This document shows positions 42,672-51,262 of a DNA stretch of 54,870 nt, in pieces. A program made the position numbers and the translations under genes. Under the pieces are notes generated by a model. It searched no databases. It was not told where the DNA came from and saw only the letters and a list, made by a program, of their open reading frames with translations. The stretch's first letter is position 1. The number at the start of each line of letters is the position of its first letter. The DNA lies in NCBI GenBank assembly GCA_028287115.1, contig JAQBQF010000366.1, positions 1-54,870 of the forward strand, written 5' to 3'. This DNA is from Myxococcales bacterium. Lineage in GTDB: Bacteria > Myxococcota_A > Polyangia > Haliangiales > Haliangiaceae.

Positions 42672-43370
42672 TCAGCGCTCGTCGCGCAGCCGATAGCCGA
42701 CGCCCGGCTCGGTCGTCAGCCATTGCGGGCGCGCGGCGTCGAGCTCGATCTTGCGGCGCAGCGCGAGCATGTGCACCCGTAGGTAATGCGTCTGGTGCGT
42801 GTTGCGCGGACCCCAGACCTCTTGGAGCAACTGGCGGTGCGTCAGCACCTTGCCTGCGTGACGTGCGAGGAACCCGAGCAACCGAAACTCGATCGGCGTC
42901 AGGTGGATGACCTTGCCGCCGACGGTGACCTCGTGACGCGCTTGATCGATCCGGATAGGACCGATCGTCAACACCGGCTCGGTCGGGCCACCACCGCCAC
43001 GCGCGTGCCGCATCGCGACACGGATCCGCGCGAGGAGCTCGCTCGTCCCGAACGGCTTCGTCAGGTAGTCATCAGCGCCGGCATCGAGCGCGATCACCTT
43101 GTCATCCTCGCGGTCGCGCGCGGACAGCACGATGACCGGCGCCGCCGACCACTCGCGTAGACGGCGGAGCAGATCGAGACCATCGCCATCGGGAAGCCCG
43201 AGATCGAGGAGGATCGCCGCCGGCGGAGACTCCGTCGCGAGCTGTTCCGCTTCGCGCAGCGTGCCCGCCTCGACGACGCGGAAGCCGTGCGTCGTCAGCG
43301 CCGAGCGCAAGAACCGGCGCATCGGCATCTCGTCCTCGACGATCAGCACCGTGTCGAGAGTCTCGGTCAT
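42672..43370 (-). CDS. kdpE: Response regulator KdpE
   Basis: 232 residues. Receiver domain with acidic pocket (VEDE), phospho-acceptor Asp in AILLDLGLPDGDGL, Thr/Ser in VIVLSARD and Lys in YLTKPFG. The OmpR/PhoB winged-helix domain follows (VIHLTPIEFRLLGFLARHAG; THQTHYLRVHMLALRRKIE), close to KdpE. It is expected to bind direct repeats and activate kdpFABC when K+ is limiting. ATG overlaps the kdpD stop by four bases. Candidate target sites in this window are the three ATCAAGA-N4-ATCAAGA repeats. Confidence 0.95.
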   Translation of the reverse strand: MTETLDTVLIVEDEMPMRRFLRSALTTHGFRVVEAGTLREAEQLATESPPAAILLDLGLPDGDGLDLLRRLREWSAAPVIVLSARDREDDKVIALDAGADDYLTKPFGTSELLARIRVAMRHARGGGGPTEPVLTIGPIRIDQARHEVTVGGKVIHLTPIEFRLLGFLARHAGKVLTHRQLLQEVWGPRNTHQTHYLRVHMLALRRKIELDAARPQWLTTEPGVGYRLRDER

Positions 43371-46063
43371 GGTGCGGCCGCCGCCGGTAGCTCGGCTTCA
43401 CGGCTCGGCGCCATTTCGGGTGCTTCGCCACCGGGCAGCCAGACGCGAAACGTCGCGCCACCGCCGTCGCGCGGCAACGCCTCGATTCGACCGCCGTGCG
43501 CGATCACGATGCCGCGACATACCGCGAGTCCGAGCCCGGCACCAGCGGTCCTCGTCTCGGGTCCGCGAAAGAACTTCTCGAACACTTGCTTGTCGGCTCC
43601 GGCGGGTACGCCGGGACCGCGATCCGAGATCTCGATGGTCACGCCGCCGGCATCGCGCCGCGCACGGATCTCGATCGGCGATCGCGCGGGCGTGTGCTTC
43701 GCCGCATTCTCGAGCAAGTTGAGGAACAGTTGCTCGGTCAAGATCGGGTCGACCAGGACGCCGACGTCGGGTTCGATCTCGATCTTGATGTCGCGATTCG
43801 CGAGCGCGGCCTCGGTGCGTTCGAGCGCGGAGCCGACGAGCTCTTCGACCGGTACCCACTCACGCTTCACTTCCGCGCCGCTCTCGACGCGCGTGATCGA
43901 CAACAGATTTGTGAGGATCTTGCCGAGCCGGCGCGCTTCGTCGACGATCGTGTCCAGAGACTCGATTTGATCGGCGCTCAGCGAGGTGGCACTCTCGCGG
44001 AGCGCGGTCGCCATGCCGGTGATGATCGCGAGCGGCGTGCGCAGATCGTGTGACACCGTCGACAGCAGCGAGTTGCGTAGCTCCTCGGCTTGCACCCGGA
44101 GAGCTGCGGCACGCGCCTCTCCGGCGAGGCGCAAGCGCGCGATCGCAACCCCGGCTTGTCGCGCGATCGCCTCGAGCAGGTTGCGACCTTCAAGATCGAT
44201 CCGTCGCCGCGCGCGTTCGATCTGCACCGCGACGACACCCGCGGAATCCTCACCGACCGTGAGCGGCACCGCGAGCAAGCGAGCCTGCGGCAGCGTGTCG
44301 GTGCCGCGGCCTGCCGGCCGGCGATGCTCTTGCGCCCAGCGCGCGACGGCGATCTCCTTCGCGGCGAGCGGCTCGAGGCCGGCGACCGCCGACAGCGTGC
44401 CGTCGGCCGCGGGGATCAGGACGGACGTCGGAGCCGCGAGCACGTCCTCGACATGAGCGACGACTGCGGCCGCGACATCGGCGATATCCGTCGCGCTCGC
44501 GCTCTGTTCGGTGAACGCGAGCAGGGCCGCGGTGCTCCGCTCGCGCTGGCGACTCGCGGTCTCGGCATGACGCAGTCGCGCGACGAGGCTGCCCATTGCT
44601 GTGCCGACCGTGAACATCACGGCGAACGTCATCAGGTTTCGAAGATCGGCGACCGCAAACGTGTAGTGCGGCTCGATGAAGAAGAAGTCGTACGCGGCGA
44701 CCGCGAGGGCAGCAGCGGCGATGCCGGGGCCGCGTCCGCCGAGGGCCGCGAGCATGATCGCGAACAAGAACAGCATCACGTCGTCGGGCAGCGAGAGCCG
44801 GCCTCCGGCGATCACTCCGATCATCGTCGCGCCGGCGACGGCGATCATGCCCGGCGTGTAGGCGGTCCACCGGTTCGGTACGTTCGGCCGAGGCGTCGTC
44901 GCGCGCGGCGGCAGCTCTTCATGCGGTGCGATCAGGTGGATCTCGACCTCACCGGAGCCGCGGATCAGCGCATCGAGCAGACTGCCGCGCAGCCGATCGC
45001 GCCAGCGGCTGTGCGTCGGCTTGCCCGCCACGATCCGCGAGACGTTGTGCTCGCGCGCGAACGCGAGCAGCGCGCTCGACACGGAGCTGCCCGCGAGTCG
45101 CACGACAGCGGCACCCAGAGACTCCGCGAGCAGCAGGTGTGCGTCGACGCGATCGCGATCCTCGGGGCGCAAGGGCGGCGCGCCGGTGACGTCGATGTGG
45201 ACCGCGTGCCACGGCGCACGAATGCTCTCCGCGATCCGGCTCGCGGCGCGAACCAGGCGCTCGGAGCCCGGGCTCGGTCCGATGCACACCAGGATCCGTT
45301 CACTCGTCGGCCACAGCGCACCGATCCGCTGCTCGCGCCGGTACGCTTGCACGTCGACATCGACACGCTCTGCGGTGCGGCGAAGCGCGAGCTCGCGCAA
45401 TGCCAGCAAGTTGCCGCGCTTGAAGAAGTTGTCGACCGCGTGCCGCGCCTGCTCTGGAATGTAGACCTTGCCCTCGCCGAGCCGTGCGAGGAGCTCTTCG
45501 GGAGACAGATCGATCAGCTCGATCTCGTCTGCACGCTCGAGGATCGCGTCCGGCACCGTCTCGCGCACGCGGACGCCGGTGATCTGGGCGACCGTATCGA
45601 CCACGCTCTCGACGTGCTGGACGTTGAGCGTCGTGTGAACGTCGATGCCTGCTTCGAGTAGATCGGTGACGTCCTGCCAGCGCTTGGGATGGCGAACACC
45701 CGGCGCGTTCGTGTGCGCGAGCTCATCGACCAAGATCACGCTGGGCTTGCGCGCGAGCGCGGCGTCGGTGTCGAGCTCTTCGATCTCGATGCTGCGATAG
45801 CTGATCTTCTTGCGCGGCAGGATTTCGAGGCCGGTGAGGAGCGCCGAGGTCTCGGGTCGACCGTGGGTCTCGACGACGCCGACCACCACGTCGACACCGT
45901 CGGCGACGAGCCGGCGCGCCGACTCGAGCATCGCGAACGTCTTGCCGACACCGGGCGAGGCGCCGAAGAAGATCTTGAGCCGCGCACGACGCGGTCCGGG
46001 GGCTTCGGCGCGCGCCTGCGCCAGCAAGACATCCGGATCCGGTCGGTTGTCACTGTCGGGCAC
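43367..46063 (-). CDS. kdpD: Sensor histidine kinase KdpD
   Basis: 898 residues from GTG 46063, near the usual 894. In order: the KdpD sensor domain with Walker A GASPGVGKTFAML; a universal-stress-protein-like domain (RILVCIGPSPGSERLVRA, then AGKPTHSRWRDRLRGSLL); membrane helices of the DUF4118 type; a GAF-like region; HisKA with STVSHDLRTPLAII; and an ATPase domain (NLLENAAKHTP, ISDRGPGVP, GAGLGLAVCRGI). It senses low K+ or osmotic stress and phosphorylates KdpE; in some species the USP domain binds c-di-AMP. It lies 9 bp after kdpC. Confidence 0.97.
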   Translation of the reverse strand: MPDSDNRPDPDVLLAQARAEAPGPRRARLKIFFGASPGVGKTFAMLESARRLVADGVDVVVGVVETHGRPETSALLTGLEILPRKKISYRSIEIEELDTDAALARKPSVILVDELAHTNAPGVRHPKRWQDVTDLLEAGIDVHTTLNVQHVESVVDTVAQITGVRVRETVPDAILERADEIELIDLSPEELLARLGEGKVYIPEQARHAVDNFFKRGNLLALRELALRRTAERVDVDVQAYRREQRIGALWPTSERILVCIGPSPGSERLVRAASRIAESIRAPWHAVHIDVTGAPPLRPEDRDRVDAHLLLAESLGAAVVRLAGSSVSSALLAFAREHNVSRIVAGKPTHSRWRDRLRGSLLDALIRGSGEVEIHLIAPHEELPPRATTPRPNVPNRWTAYTPGMIAVAGATMIGVIAGGRLSLPDDVMLFLFAIMLAALGGRGPGIAAAALAVAAYDFFFIEPHYTFAVADLRNLMTFAVMFTVGTAMGSLVARLRHAETASRQRERSTAALLAFTEQSASATDIADVAAAVVAHVEDVLAAPTSVLIPAADGTLSAVAGLEPLAAKEIAVARWAQEHRRPAGRGTDTLPQARLLAVPLTVGEDSAGVVAVQIERARRRIDLEGRNLLEAIARQAGVAIARLRLAGEARAAALRVQAEELRNSLLSTVSHDLRTPLAIITGMATALRESATSLSADQIESLDTIVDEARRLGKILTNLLSITRVESGAEVKREWVPVEELVGSALERTEAALANRDIKIEIEPDVGVLVDPILTEQLFLNLLENAAKHTPARSPIEIRARRDAGGVTIEISDRGPGVPAGADKQVFEKFFRGPETRTAGAGLGLAVCRGIVIAHGGRIEALPRDGGGATFRVWLPGGEAPEMAPSREAELPAAAAP

Positions 46064-46072
46064 GACCGAAGG

Positions 46073-46654
46073 CTACCCCCCTTTGGCCACGAGCGTTTGA
46101 AGCTCGAGGTTGAGCTCGAGGACGTTGACGTGCGGATCGCCGAACACACCGAACAACCGTCCGGAAACATGACGATCGACGAGCTGCTTCACGAACCCGA
46201 CGGCGAGCCCCCGAGCCTTCGCGACGCGCGGCACCTGGTAGTACGCCGCCGCCGGAGAGATATCCGGATCCAGGCCACTTGCAGACGTCGTCACGAGATC
46301 GACCGGGACGAGCGCGTCGCTCGTCCCGGTCGCGCGAAGTGCCGCGACTCGCTTGGCAACCGCGTCTTTCAGAGCGGGATTCGTCGGCCCGAGGTTATCC
46401 GCCGCCGACGAGGTCGCATCGTACGGCTCCGGCGTGGTCGCGGACGGCCGGCTCCAGAAATATCCGGGATCGCTGAACGGCTGACCGATCAGTGACGATC
46501 CGATCACTACGTCTCCCCGCGTGATCAGCGAGCCGTTGGCCTGGTGGGAAAATCCCAGCTTCGCGACCGCCATCACGACGAGCGGATAGACAAACCCGCA
46601 GATCACGGTGAACACGAGCAGCGCGAGAACGGCGGTACGGAGTTGATCACGCAT
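46073..46654 (-). CDS. kdpC: K+-transporting ATPase subunit KdpC
   Basis: 193 residues with one N-terminal membrane helix (LALLVFTVICGFVYPLVVMAV). Family motifs: NGSLITRGDVVIGSSLIGQPF, YFWSRPSAT, and VTTSASGLDPDISPAAA. KdpC is the single-pass subunit that links KdpA and KdpB in the KdpFABC pump. It starts two bases upstream of the kdpB stop region and belongs to the kdpFABCDE operon. Confidence 0.97.
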   Translation of the reverse strand: MRDQLRTAVLALLVFTVICGFVYPLVVMAVAKLGFSHQANGSLITRGDVVIGSSLIGQPFSDPGYFWSRPSATTPEPYDATSSAADNLGPTNPALKDAVAKRVAALRATGTSDALVPVDLVTTSASGLDPDISPAAAYYQVPRVAKARGLAVGFVKQLVDRHVSGRLFGVFGDPHVNVLELNLELQTLVAKGG

Positions 46655-46656
46655 GG

Positions 46657-48738
46657 CTACACCAGGTGGGCTGCGGAGAGGCCCAGATCGATCAGCTTGA
46701 TGAACGGGAACGGCAGGATGAGGCCACCGAGCCCAAACACGAGCAGATTGCGCCGCAGCGTCTGCGCGGCCGGCGCGGCCCTGACCTTGATGCCGCGCAG
46801 CGCGAGCGGAATCAGCGCGATGATGATCAGCGCGTTGAAGATCACGGCCGACAGCACGGCGCTCGCCGGCGAATGCAGGCGCATCACGTCGAGTGCGCGC
46901 AGCGCCGGGTAGGTGCCGGCGAAGGCCGCGGGAATGATCGCGAAGTACTTGGAGACGTCGTTGGCGACCGAGAACGTGGTCAGCGCACCGCGAGTGATCA
47001 GCATCTGCTTGCCGACCGTGACCACGTCGATCAGCTTCGTTGGATTGGAGTCGAGGTCGACCATGTTGCCGGCCTCTTTGGCGGCTTGCGTACCGGTGTT
47101 CATCGCGACCGCGACATCGGCTTGGGCGAGCGCAGGCGCATCGTTCGTGCCGTCGCCCGTCATCGCGACGAGGTGACCTGCCGCCTGGTACTCGCGGATC
47201 TTCGTCAGCTTGTTCTCGGGTGTCGCCTCGGCGAGGAAGTCGTCGACGCCTGCTTCGGCGGCGATCGCGGCCGCGGTGAGCGGGTTGTCGCCGGTGATCA
47301 TCACCGTGCGGATCCCCATCTTGCGCAGCTCGTCGAAGCGTTCGCGAATCCCGTGCTTGACGATGTCCTCGAGCTTGACGACACCGAGGATCCGATTGCC
47401 ATCTGCCACGACCAGCGGAGTCGCACCACGCTTCGCGACGTCATCGACCGCCGCGCGCACGTCCTGGGGCAGGGCGCTGCCGACTTGCCGCGCGATCGCA
47501 TCGGATGCGCCCTTGCGGATCTGACGTCCGCCGACATCGACGCCGCTCATCCGCGTGTGCGCCGAGAAGGGCACGAAGCTCGCGCCTTCGGGAGCCGTGG
47601 TAGATGCGCCGTGCTGCGTGGTCCCGAGCAACACGATGCTCTTGCCTTCCGGGGTGTCGTCCGCGAGCGATGCGAGGGTCGCCGCGGCGGCGAGCTCTTC
47701 GTCGGTGACTCCCTTTGCGGCGACGAACGTGGTGGCCTGGCGATTGCCGTGCGTGATCGTCCCCGTCTTGTCGAGCAGCAGCACGTCGACATCTCCGGCA
47801 GCTTCAACGGCACGACCCGACGTCGCGATCACGTTCGCCTGGATCATCCGGTCCATGCCTGCGATCCCGATCGCGGAGAGCAAGCCGCCGATCGTCGTCG
47901 GGATCAGGCACACGAGGAGCGCGACCAGCACCGTCAGCGTCACCGGCACGGCCCCCGCGATTCCCGACTGCGCGGCCGCATACGCCGAGAACGGCCGCAG
48001 CGTCACCGTGACGAGCAGAAACACGATCGTCAGGCCGGCGAGCAAGATATCGAGCGCGATCTCGTTCGGCGTCTTTTGTCGCTTCGCGCCTTCGACCATC
48101 GCGATCATGCGATCGAGGAACGTCTTGCCGGGCTCCGTCGTGATCCGCACGAGCAACCAGTCGGACAGCACGCGCGTGCCGCCTGTCACCGCGCTCCGAT
48201 CGCCGCCGCTTTCGCGGATCACCGGGGCGCTCTCTCCCGTGATCGCGCTCTCGTCGACGGAGGCGACCCCTTCGATCACCTCGCCGTCGGTTGGCATCGG
48301 CTCGCCGGCCGCGACCAGCACGACATCTCCGACGCGCAGGTTCGACGATGGTACCTGCTCGGATGCCGCATCACGCCGGGGCGCGGCGAGCCTCGTCGCG
48401 GTGACCTCCTTGCGCGCCTTGCGCAGGGTGTCCGCCTGCGCCTTGCCGCGGCCTTCGGCCATCGCCTCTGCGAAGTTCGCGAACAGCACCGTGAACCACA
48501 GCCATGCCGAGATCGCGGCGATGAAGCCGGGAGATGCATCTCCGGCGCCTGTGACGAGTGCGTGCACGAACAACACCGTCGTGAACGCGCTGCCGACCTC
48601 GACGCAGAACATCACCGGATTGCGCAGCGTGTGCCGCGGGTCGAGCTTCCTGAACGACTCGACGATCGCGCGCCTGACGATCGCCTTGTCGAACAGGGGG
48701 CTCGCGGCGGCGCGGTCTCGTTTGTTGGGATCGGACAT
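46657..48738 (-). CDS. kdpB: K+-transporting ATPase subunit KdpB (P-type ATPase)
   Basis: 693 residues from ATG 48738. P-type ATPase motifs: TGES in ESAITGESAPV (actuator, the site of inhibitory Ser phosphorylation in E. coli KdpB), phosphorylation motif LLDKTGTITHGN, KGAS in the nucleotide site, MITGDNPLTA and GDGTNDAPALAQADVA. PTTIGGLLSAIGIAGMDR is the KdpB membrane signature. It hydrolyses ATP to drive K+ through KdpA. Two bases separate it from kdpA. Confidence 0.98.
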   Translation of the reverse strand: MSDPNKRDRAAASPLFDKAIVRRAIVESFRKLDPRHTLRNPVMFCVEVGSAFTTVLFVHALVTGAGDASPGFIAAISAWLWFTVLFANFAEAMAEGRGKAQADTLRKARKEVTATRLAAPRRDAASEQVPSSNLRVGDVVLVAAGEPMPTDGEVIEGVASVDESAITGESAPVIRESGGDRSAVTGGTRVLSDWLLVRITTEPGKTFLDRMIAMVEGAKRQKTPNEIALDILLAGLTIVFLLVTVTLRPFSAYAAAQSGIAGAVPVTLTVLVALLVCLIPTTIGGLLSAIGIAGMDRMIQANVIATSGRAVEAAGDVDVLLLDKTGTITHGNRQATTFVAAKGVTDEELAAAATLASLADDTPEGKSIVLLGTTQHGASTTAPEGASFVPFSAHTRMSGVDVGGRQIRKGASDAIARQVGSALPQDVRAAVDDVAKRGATPLVVADGNRILGVVKLEDIVKHGIRERFDELRKMGIRTVMITGDNPLTAAAIAAEAGVDDFLAEATPENKLTKIREYQAAGHLVAMTGDGTNDAPALAQADVAVAMNTGTQAAKEAGNMVDLDSNPTKLIDVVTVGKQMLITRGALTTFSVANDVSKYFAIIPAAFAGTYPALRALDVMRLHSPASAVLSAVIFNALIIIALIPLALRGIKVRAAPAAQTLRRNLLVFGLGGLILPFPFIKLIDLGLSAAHLV

Positions 48739-48740
48739 GG

Positions 48741-50444
48741 TTAGAGCTGCAGATGTTCGACGATCGGTCCGAGACCGAGCGCGGGTAGGAACGTCAACGC
48801 GCCGACGAGGATCACGACGCCGACGAGCAGCACCACGAACAGCGGGCCGTCGGTCGGCAAGGTCCCGCTCGACGGCGGCACGGTCTTTTTCTTCGCGAGC
48901 GAGCCGGCGACCGCGAGCACGGCGATCAGCGGCACGAATCGGCCGAGCCACATGCAGACCGCGAGCGCGGCCGTGTAGAAATCGGTGTTGACGGTGAGGC
49001 CGCCGAACGCGGAGCCGTTGTTGCCGCTCGCCGAAGAGAATGCATAGAGGATCTCGGAGAAGCCATGCGGGCCGGGATTTGCGACGGTGCTGGTTCCCGC
49101 GTGGGCCGACACGGCGATCGCGGTCCCGATCAAGATGCACACCGAAGGCGCGAGGATCCCGAGCGTCGCCATCTTCATCTCGAACGCTTCGATCTTCTTG
49201 CCGAGGAATTCAGGCGTGCGGCCGACCATCAAGCCGGCGAGAAACACCGCGACGATCGCGAACAGCAACATCCCGTAGAGGCCGCTGCCGACGCCTCCGA
49301 ACACGACCTCGCCGAGCTGGATCAGCCACATCGGGCCGAGCCCGCCGAGCGGCGTGAAGCTGTCGTGCATCGCGTTGACCGAGCCGTTCGACGCAGACGT
49401 GGTCGCGGTCGCCCACAGCGCCGATGCCGCCGCGCCGTTGCGGACCTCCTTGCCCTCCATGTTGCCGCCGCCCTGCGTGTGCGAAGGCGCCTGATCGACC
49501 TCGACGAGGGTGGGATTGCCGCGTTGCTCGGCCCACGTCGTCACGATCGTCACCGGGACGAAGATCAGGAACATCGCGGCGAGGATCGCGGCACCTTGCC
49601 GGCGGGCCTTGACCATCCTTCCGAACGTCAGGCACAGCGCCGCGGCGATCAGGAGGATCGCGAGCATCTGCGTGACGTTCGAAAGGATCGTCGGGTTCTC
49701 GAACGGATGCGCCCCGTTCGCGTTGTAGTAGCCGCCGCCGTTGGTCCCGAGCATCTTGATCGCGACCTGCGAAGCGACGGGCCCGAGCGATAGATGCTGG
49801 GTGCCGTGCTGCAGCGTGTGTACCTGCGCGGTCGGATCGAACGTCTGCGGAATGCCCGTGCCGACGAGGAACACCGCATAGACGAGCGACAGCGGCAGCA
49901 GGATGTAGAGCGTCGAGCGCGTGAGATCGACCCAGAAGTTGCCGATGCCATCGGCGTGTTTGCGCGTGAAGCCCCGGATCAGCGCGACGAGCACCGCCAT
50001 CCCGACACCGGCCGACACGAAGTTCTGCACGGCGAGCGCCGACATCTGGGTGAGGTGGCTCAGCGTGGTCTCGCCGCCGTAGGCCTGCCAGTTCGTGTTG
50101 GTCGTGAAGCTGACGGCGGTGTTGAACGCGATGTTCGGTGGAACGTTCGGCAGCCCCGCGGGATCGAGCGGTAACTCCGCCTGCAGCCGCTGCATCGCAT
50201 ACACCAGGATCACGCTCGCGAGGCTGAACCACATCACCGCCAGCGCGTAGCGCGTCCACGGCATGTCCTCGGAGGCGCGCACGCGACACGCTCGATAGAT
50301 CAACCGCTCGAGCGGGCCGAGCACGCGCTGGGCCCACGTCGCCTCGCCCTGATAGACCCGCGCCATGTACGCGCCGAGCGGGATCGCGAGCGCGATCAGC
50401 ACGACGCAATAGATGACGAGCTGGCCGGTCGCGTGCGGGGTCAT
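48741..50444 (-). CDS. kdpA: K+-transporting ATPase subunit KdpA
   Basis: 567 residues, about ten membrane helices of the superfamily of K+ transporters. The four selectivity-filter loops are recognisable: TNTNWQAYGGE, LGTNGGGYYNANGAHPFENP, a VFGGVGSGL region and GNNGSAFGGLTVN. It is the K+-binding channel-like subunit. ATG overlaps the kdpF stop by four bases. Confidence 0.98.
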   Translation of the reverse strand: MTPHATGQLVIYCVVLIALAIPLGAYMARVYQGEATWAQRVLGPLERLIYRACRVRASEDMPWTRYALAVMWFSLASVILVYAMQRLQAELPLDPAGLPNVPPNIAFNTAVSFTTNTNWQAYGGETTLSHLTQMSALAVQNFVSAGVGMAVLVALIRGFTRKHADGIGNFWVDLTRSTLYILLPLSLVYAVFLVGTGIPQTFDPTAQVHTLQHGTQHLSLGPVASQVAIKMLGTNGGGYYNANGAHPFENPTILSNVTQMLAILLIAAALCLTFGRMVKARRQGAAILAAMFLIFVPVTIVTTWAEQRGNPTLVEVDQAPSHTQGGGNMEGKEVRNGAAASALWATATTSASNGSVNAMHDSFTPLGGLGPMWLIQLGEVVFGGVGSGLYGMLLFAIVAVFLAGLMVGRTPEFLGKKIEAFEMKMATLGILAPSVCILIGTAIAVSAHAGTSTVANPGPHGFSEILYAFSSASGNNGSAFGGLTVNTDFYTAALAVCMWLGRFVPLIAVLAVAGSLAKKKTVPPSSGTLPTDGPLFVVLLVGVVILVGALTFLPALGLGPIVEHLQL

Positions 50445-50533
50445 TGCAGACTCTCCGGCCGCAGCAGCGCGACGACGAGATAGACGAGCAGCGCCGCGGC
50501 GAGCACGCCGGCGATCCAGACGAGGGTGGACAT
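50441..50533 (-). CDS. kdpF: K+-transporting ATPase small subunit KdpF
   Basis: A 30-residue single-helix protein, MSTLVWIAGVLAAALLVYLV, followed by VALLRPESLQ. The L-V-x-A-L-L-x-P-E ending is the KdpF signature; KdpF stabilises the KdpABC complex in the membrane. Its stop overlaps the kdpA start (ATGA). Confidence 0.92.
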   Translation of the reverse strand: MSTLVWIAGVLAAALLVYLVVALLRPESLQ

Positions 50534-50535
50534 CG

Positions 50536-50625
50536 TTACTTCCTCAACCGTTCGAACAGCGGCACGAGCGCCACCGTCGCGACGAACAACAGGAGCAACC
50601 CGATCAGGAATTCGAGATCGGTCAC
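50536..50625 (-). CDS. Tiny single-helix membrane protein at the head of the kdp operon
   Basis: A 29-residue frame from GTG 50625, MTDLEFLIGLLLLFVATVAL then VPLFERLRK, ending two bases before the kdpF ATG. AGAGAGG, 6 bp upstream of the GTG, is a good ribosome site. It has one hydrophobic helix and a basic C-terminal tail, so the N-terminus is expected outside. Tiny proteins with a C-terminal ER-L sequence occur at this place in other kdp operons, as far as I recall. Possible additional accessory peptide of the KdpFABC complex. Confidence 0.65.
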   Translation of the reverse strand: MTDLEFLIGLLLLFVATVALVPLFERLRK

Positions 50626-50683
50626 GACGACCTCTCTCGCGCGCCCACCGTCACGGCGCTTGCGACGCGATCGGCGCGCATCG

Positions 50684-50887
50684 CTATGGCCTCGGGCGCC
50701 GGTGCGCCAGCGTGATCACGAAGCCCAGGATGCCGAGGCTTATCAGAATGATTCCAATCGTCGGCTCGACTCCAAAGTCGCCGCCTTTTCGCAGCGCGAT
50801 CGAGACCGGAATCGCGCCTGCGATGATCAGGATCGAGTACGCGATGATCTCTTCCGTCCTCGGACCCGTTTCGCGCTTGGTCGTCAT
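50684..50887 (-). CDS. Small two-helix membrane protein, first gene of the kdp operon
   Basis: 67 residues from ATG 50887. Helices IIAYSILIIAGAIPVSIAL and TIGIILISLGILGFVITLAH are separated by a short loop (RKGGDFGVEP); the ends are basic (MTTKRETGPR; RRPRP). It has no recognised family. It is co-oriented with kdp and ends 58 bp upstream of the 29-residue gene. It lies 70-110 bp downstream of the ATCAAGA repeats, so it would be the first cistron under that operator. Confidence 0.65.
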   Translation of the reverse strand: MTTKRETGPRTEEIIAYSILIIAGAIPVSIALRKGGDFGVEPTIGIILISLGILGFVITLAHRRPRP

Positions 50888-50957
50888 CTCGACGTCCGAT
50901 GAGAGTGCAACTGCAAGGCCACAGCCTTAGAGATATGCCTCTCCGCGATTTGACAGG

Positions 50958-50996
50958 GTCAAGACATCGCATCGCCGCATCAAGAACTGATCAAGA
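50958..50996. promoter_or_regulatory. Candidate KdpE operator 1 (kdp operon)
   Basis: ATCAAGA (50979-50985), 4 bp, ATCAAGA (50990-50996): direct repeat with 11-bp period. A third, variant copy GTCAAGA is at 50958-50964, two helical turns away. Read towards kdp (minus strand), the variant copy forms TCTTGACC, whose TTGACC could serve as a -35. The box is 92 bp upstream of the first ATG. OmpR/PhoB-family regulators bind this kind of site. Same heptamer pair recurs at 51186 and 54082. Confidence 0.6.
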
Positions 50997-51019
50997 TGCG
51001 CGAATGCAGGTGGCGAAGT

Positions 51020-51095
51020 GCCAACCCGTCGCCTCCAGGAGGCTTGCCGAAAGCCGCTCGTGGACGACCACGCTCGGTGGAGGCGACGGGTTGGC
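51020..51095. repeat. 18-bp perfect inverted repeat with 40-bp spacer
   Basis: GCCAACCCGTCGCCTCCA (51020-51037) and its exact reverse complement (51078-51095). Inside the 40-bp spacer a further stem CGTGG-ACGA-CCACG (51059-51072) can form, so the whole folds as a long hairpin with a capped loop. It has no U-tract. It lies between the two candidate KdpE boxes in the divergent kdp/porin region. Terminator, insulator, structured RNA or MITE-like insertion are all possible. Confidence 0.7.
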
Positions 51096-51185
51096 CTTCG
51101 TACAGAAGAGTCGCCGATCGCTCGCTCGTCTTCGACTCGATTGCGTAACAACTTCGAAGCAGACCTTCGGGGAGTGGATTGGCAC

Positions 51186-51203
51186 ATCAAGAATCGATCA
51201 AGA
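51186..51203. promoter_or_regulatory. Candidate KdpE operator 2 (first porin)
   Basis: ATCAAGA (51186-51192), 4 bp, ATCAAGA (51197-51203). Identical heptamers and spacing as at 50979-50996; 59 bp upstream of the porin GTG at 51263. Confidence 0.6.
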
Positions 51204-51262
51204 TTGCGACCACGGTCTGGTCGGATCTGCGGGAGCGGTCTCGATGCTGCCAAGCTCGACCC

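Noticed and set aside
42143..46063. Hemerythrin as a functional member of the Kdp system
   Set aside because: It is convergent with kdpE, lacks the ATCAAGA operator and no hemerythrin is known in K+ control; adjacency alone is not enough.
48739..49140. N-terminal extension of KdpB by 134 residues
   Set aside because: It overlaps kdpA in another frame, is Arg-rich and absent from the KdpB family; ATG 48738 gives the normal N-terminus.
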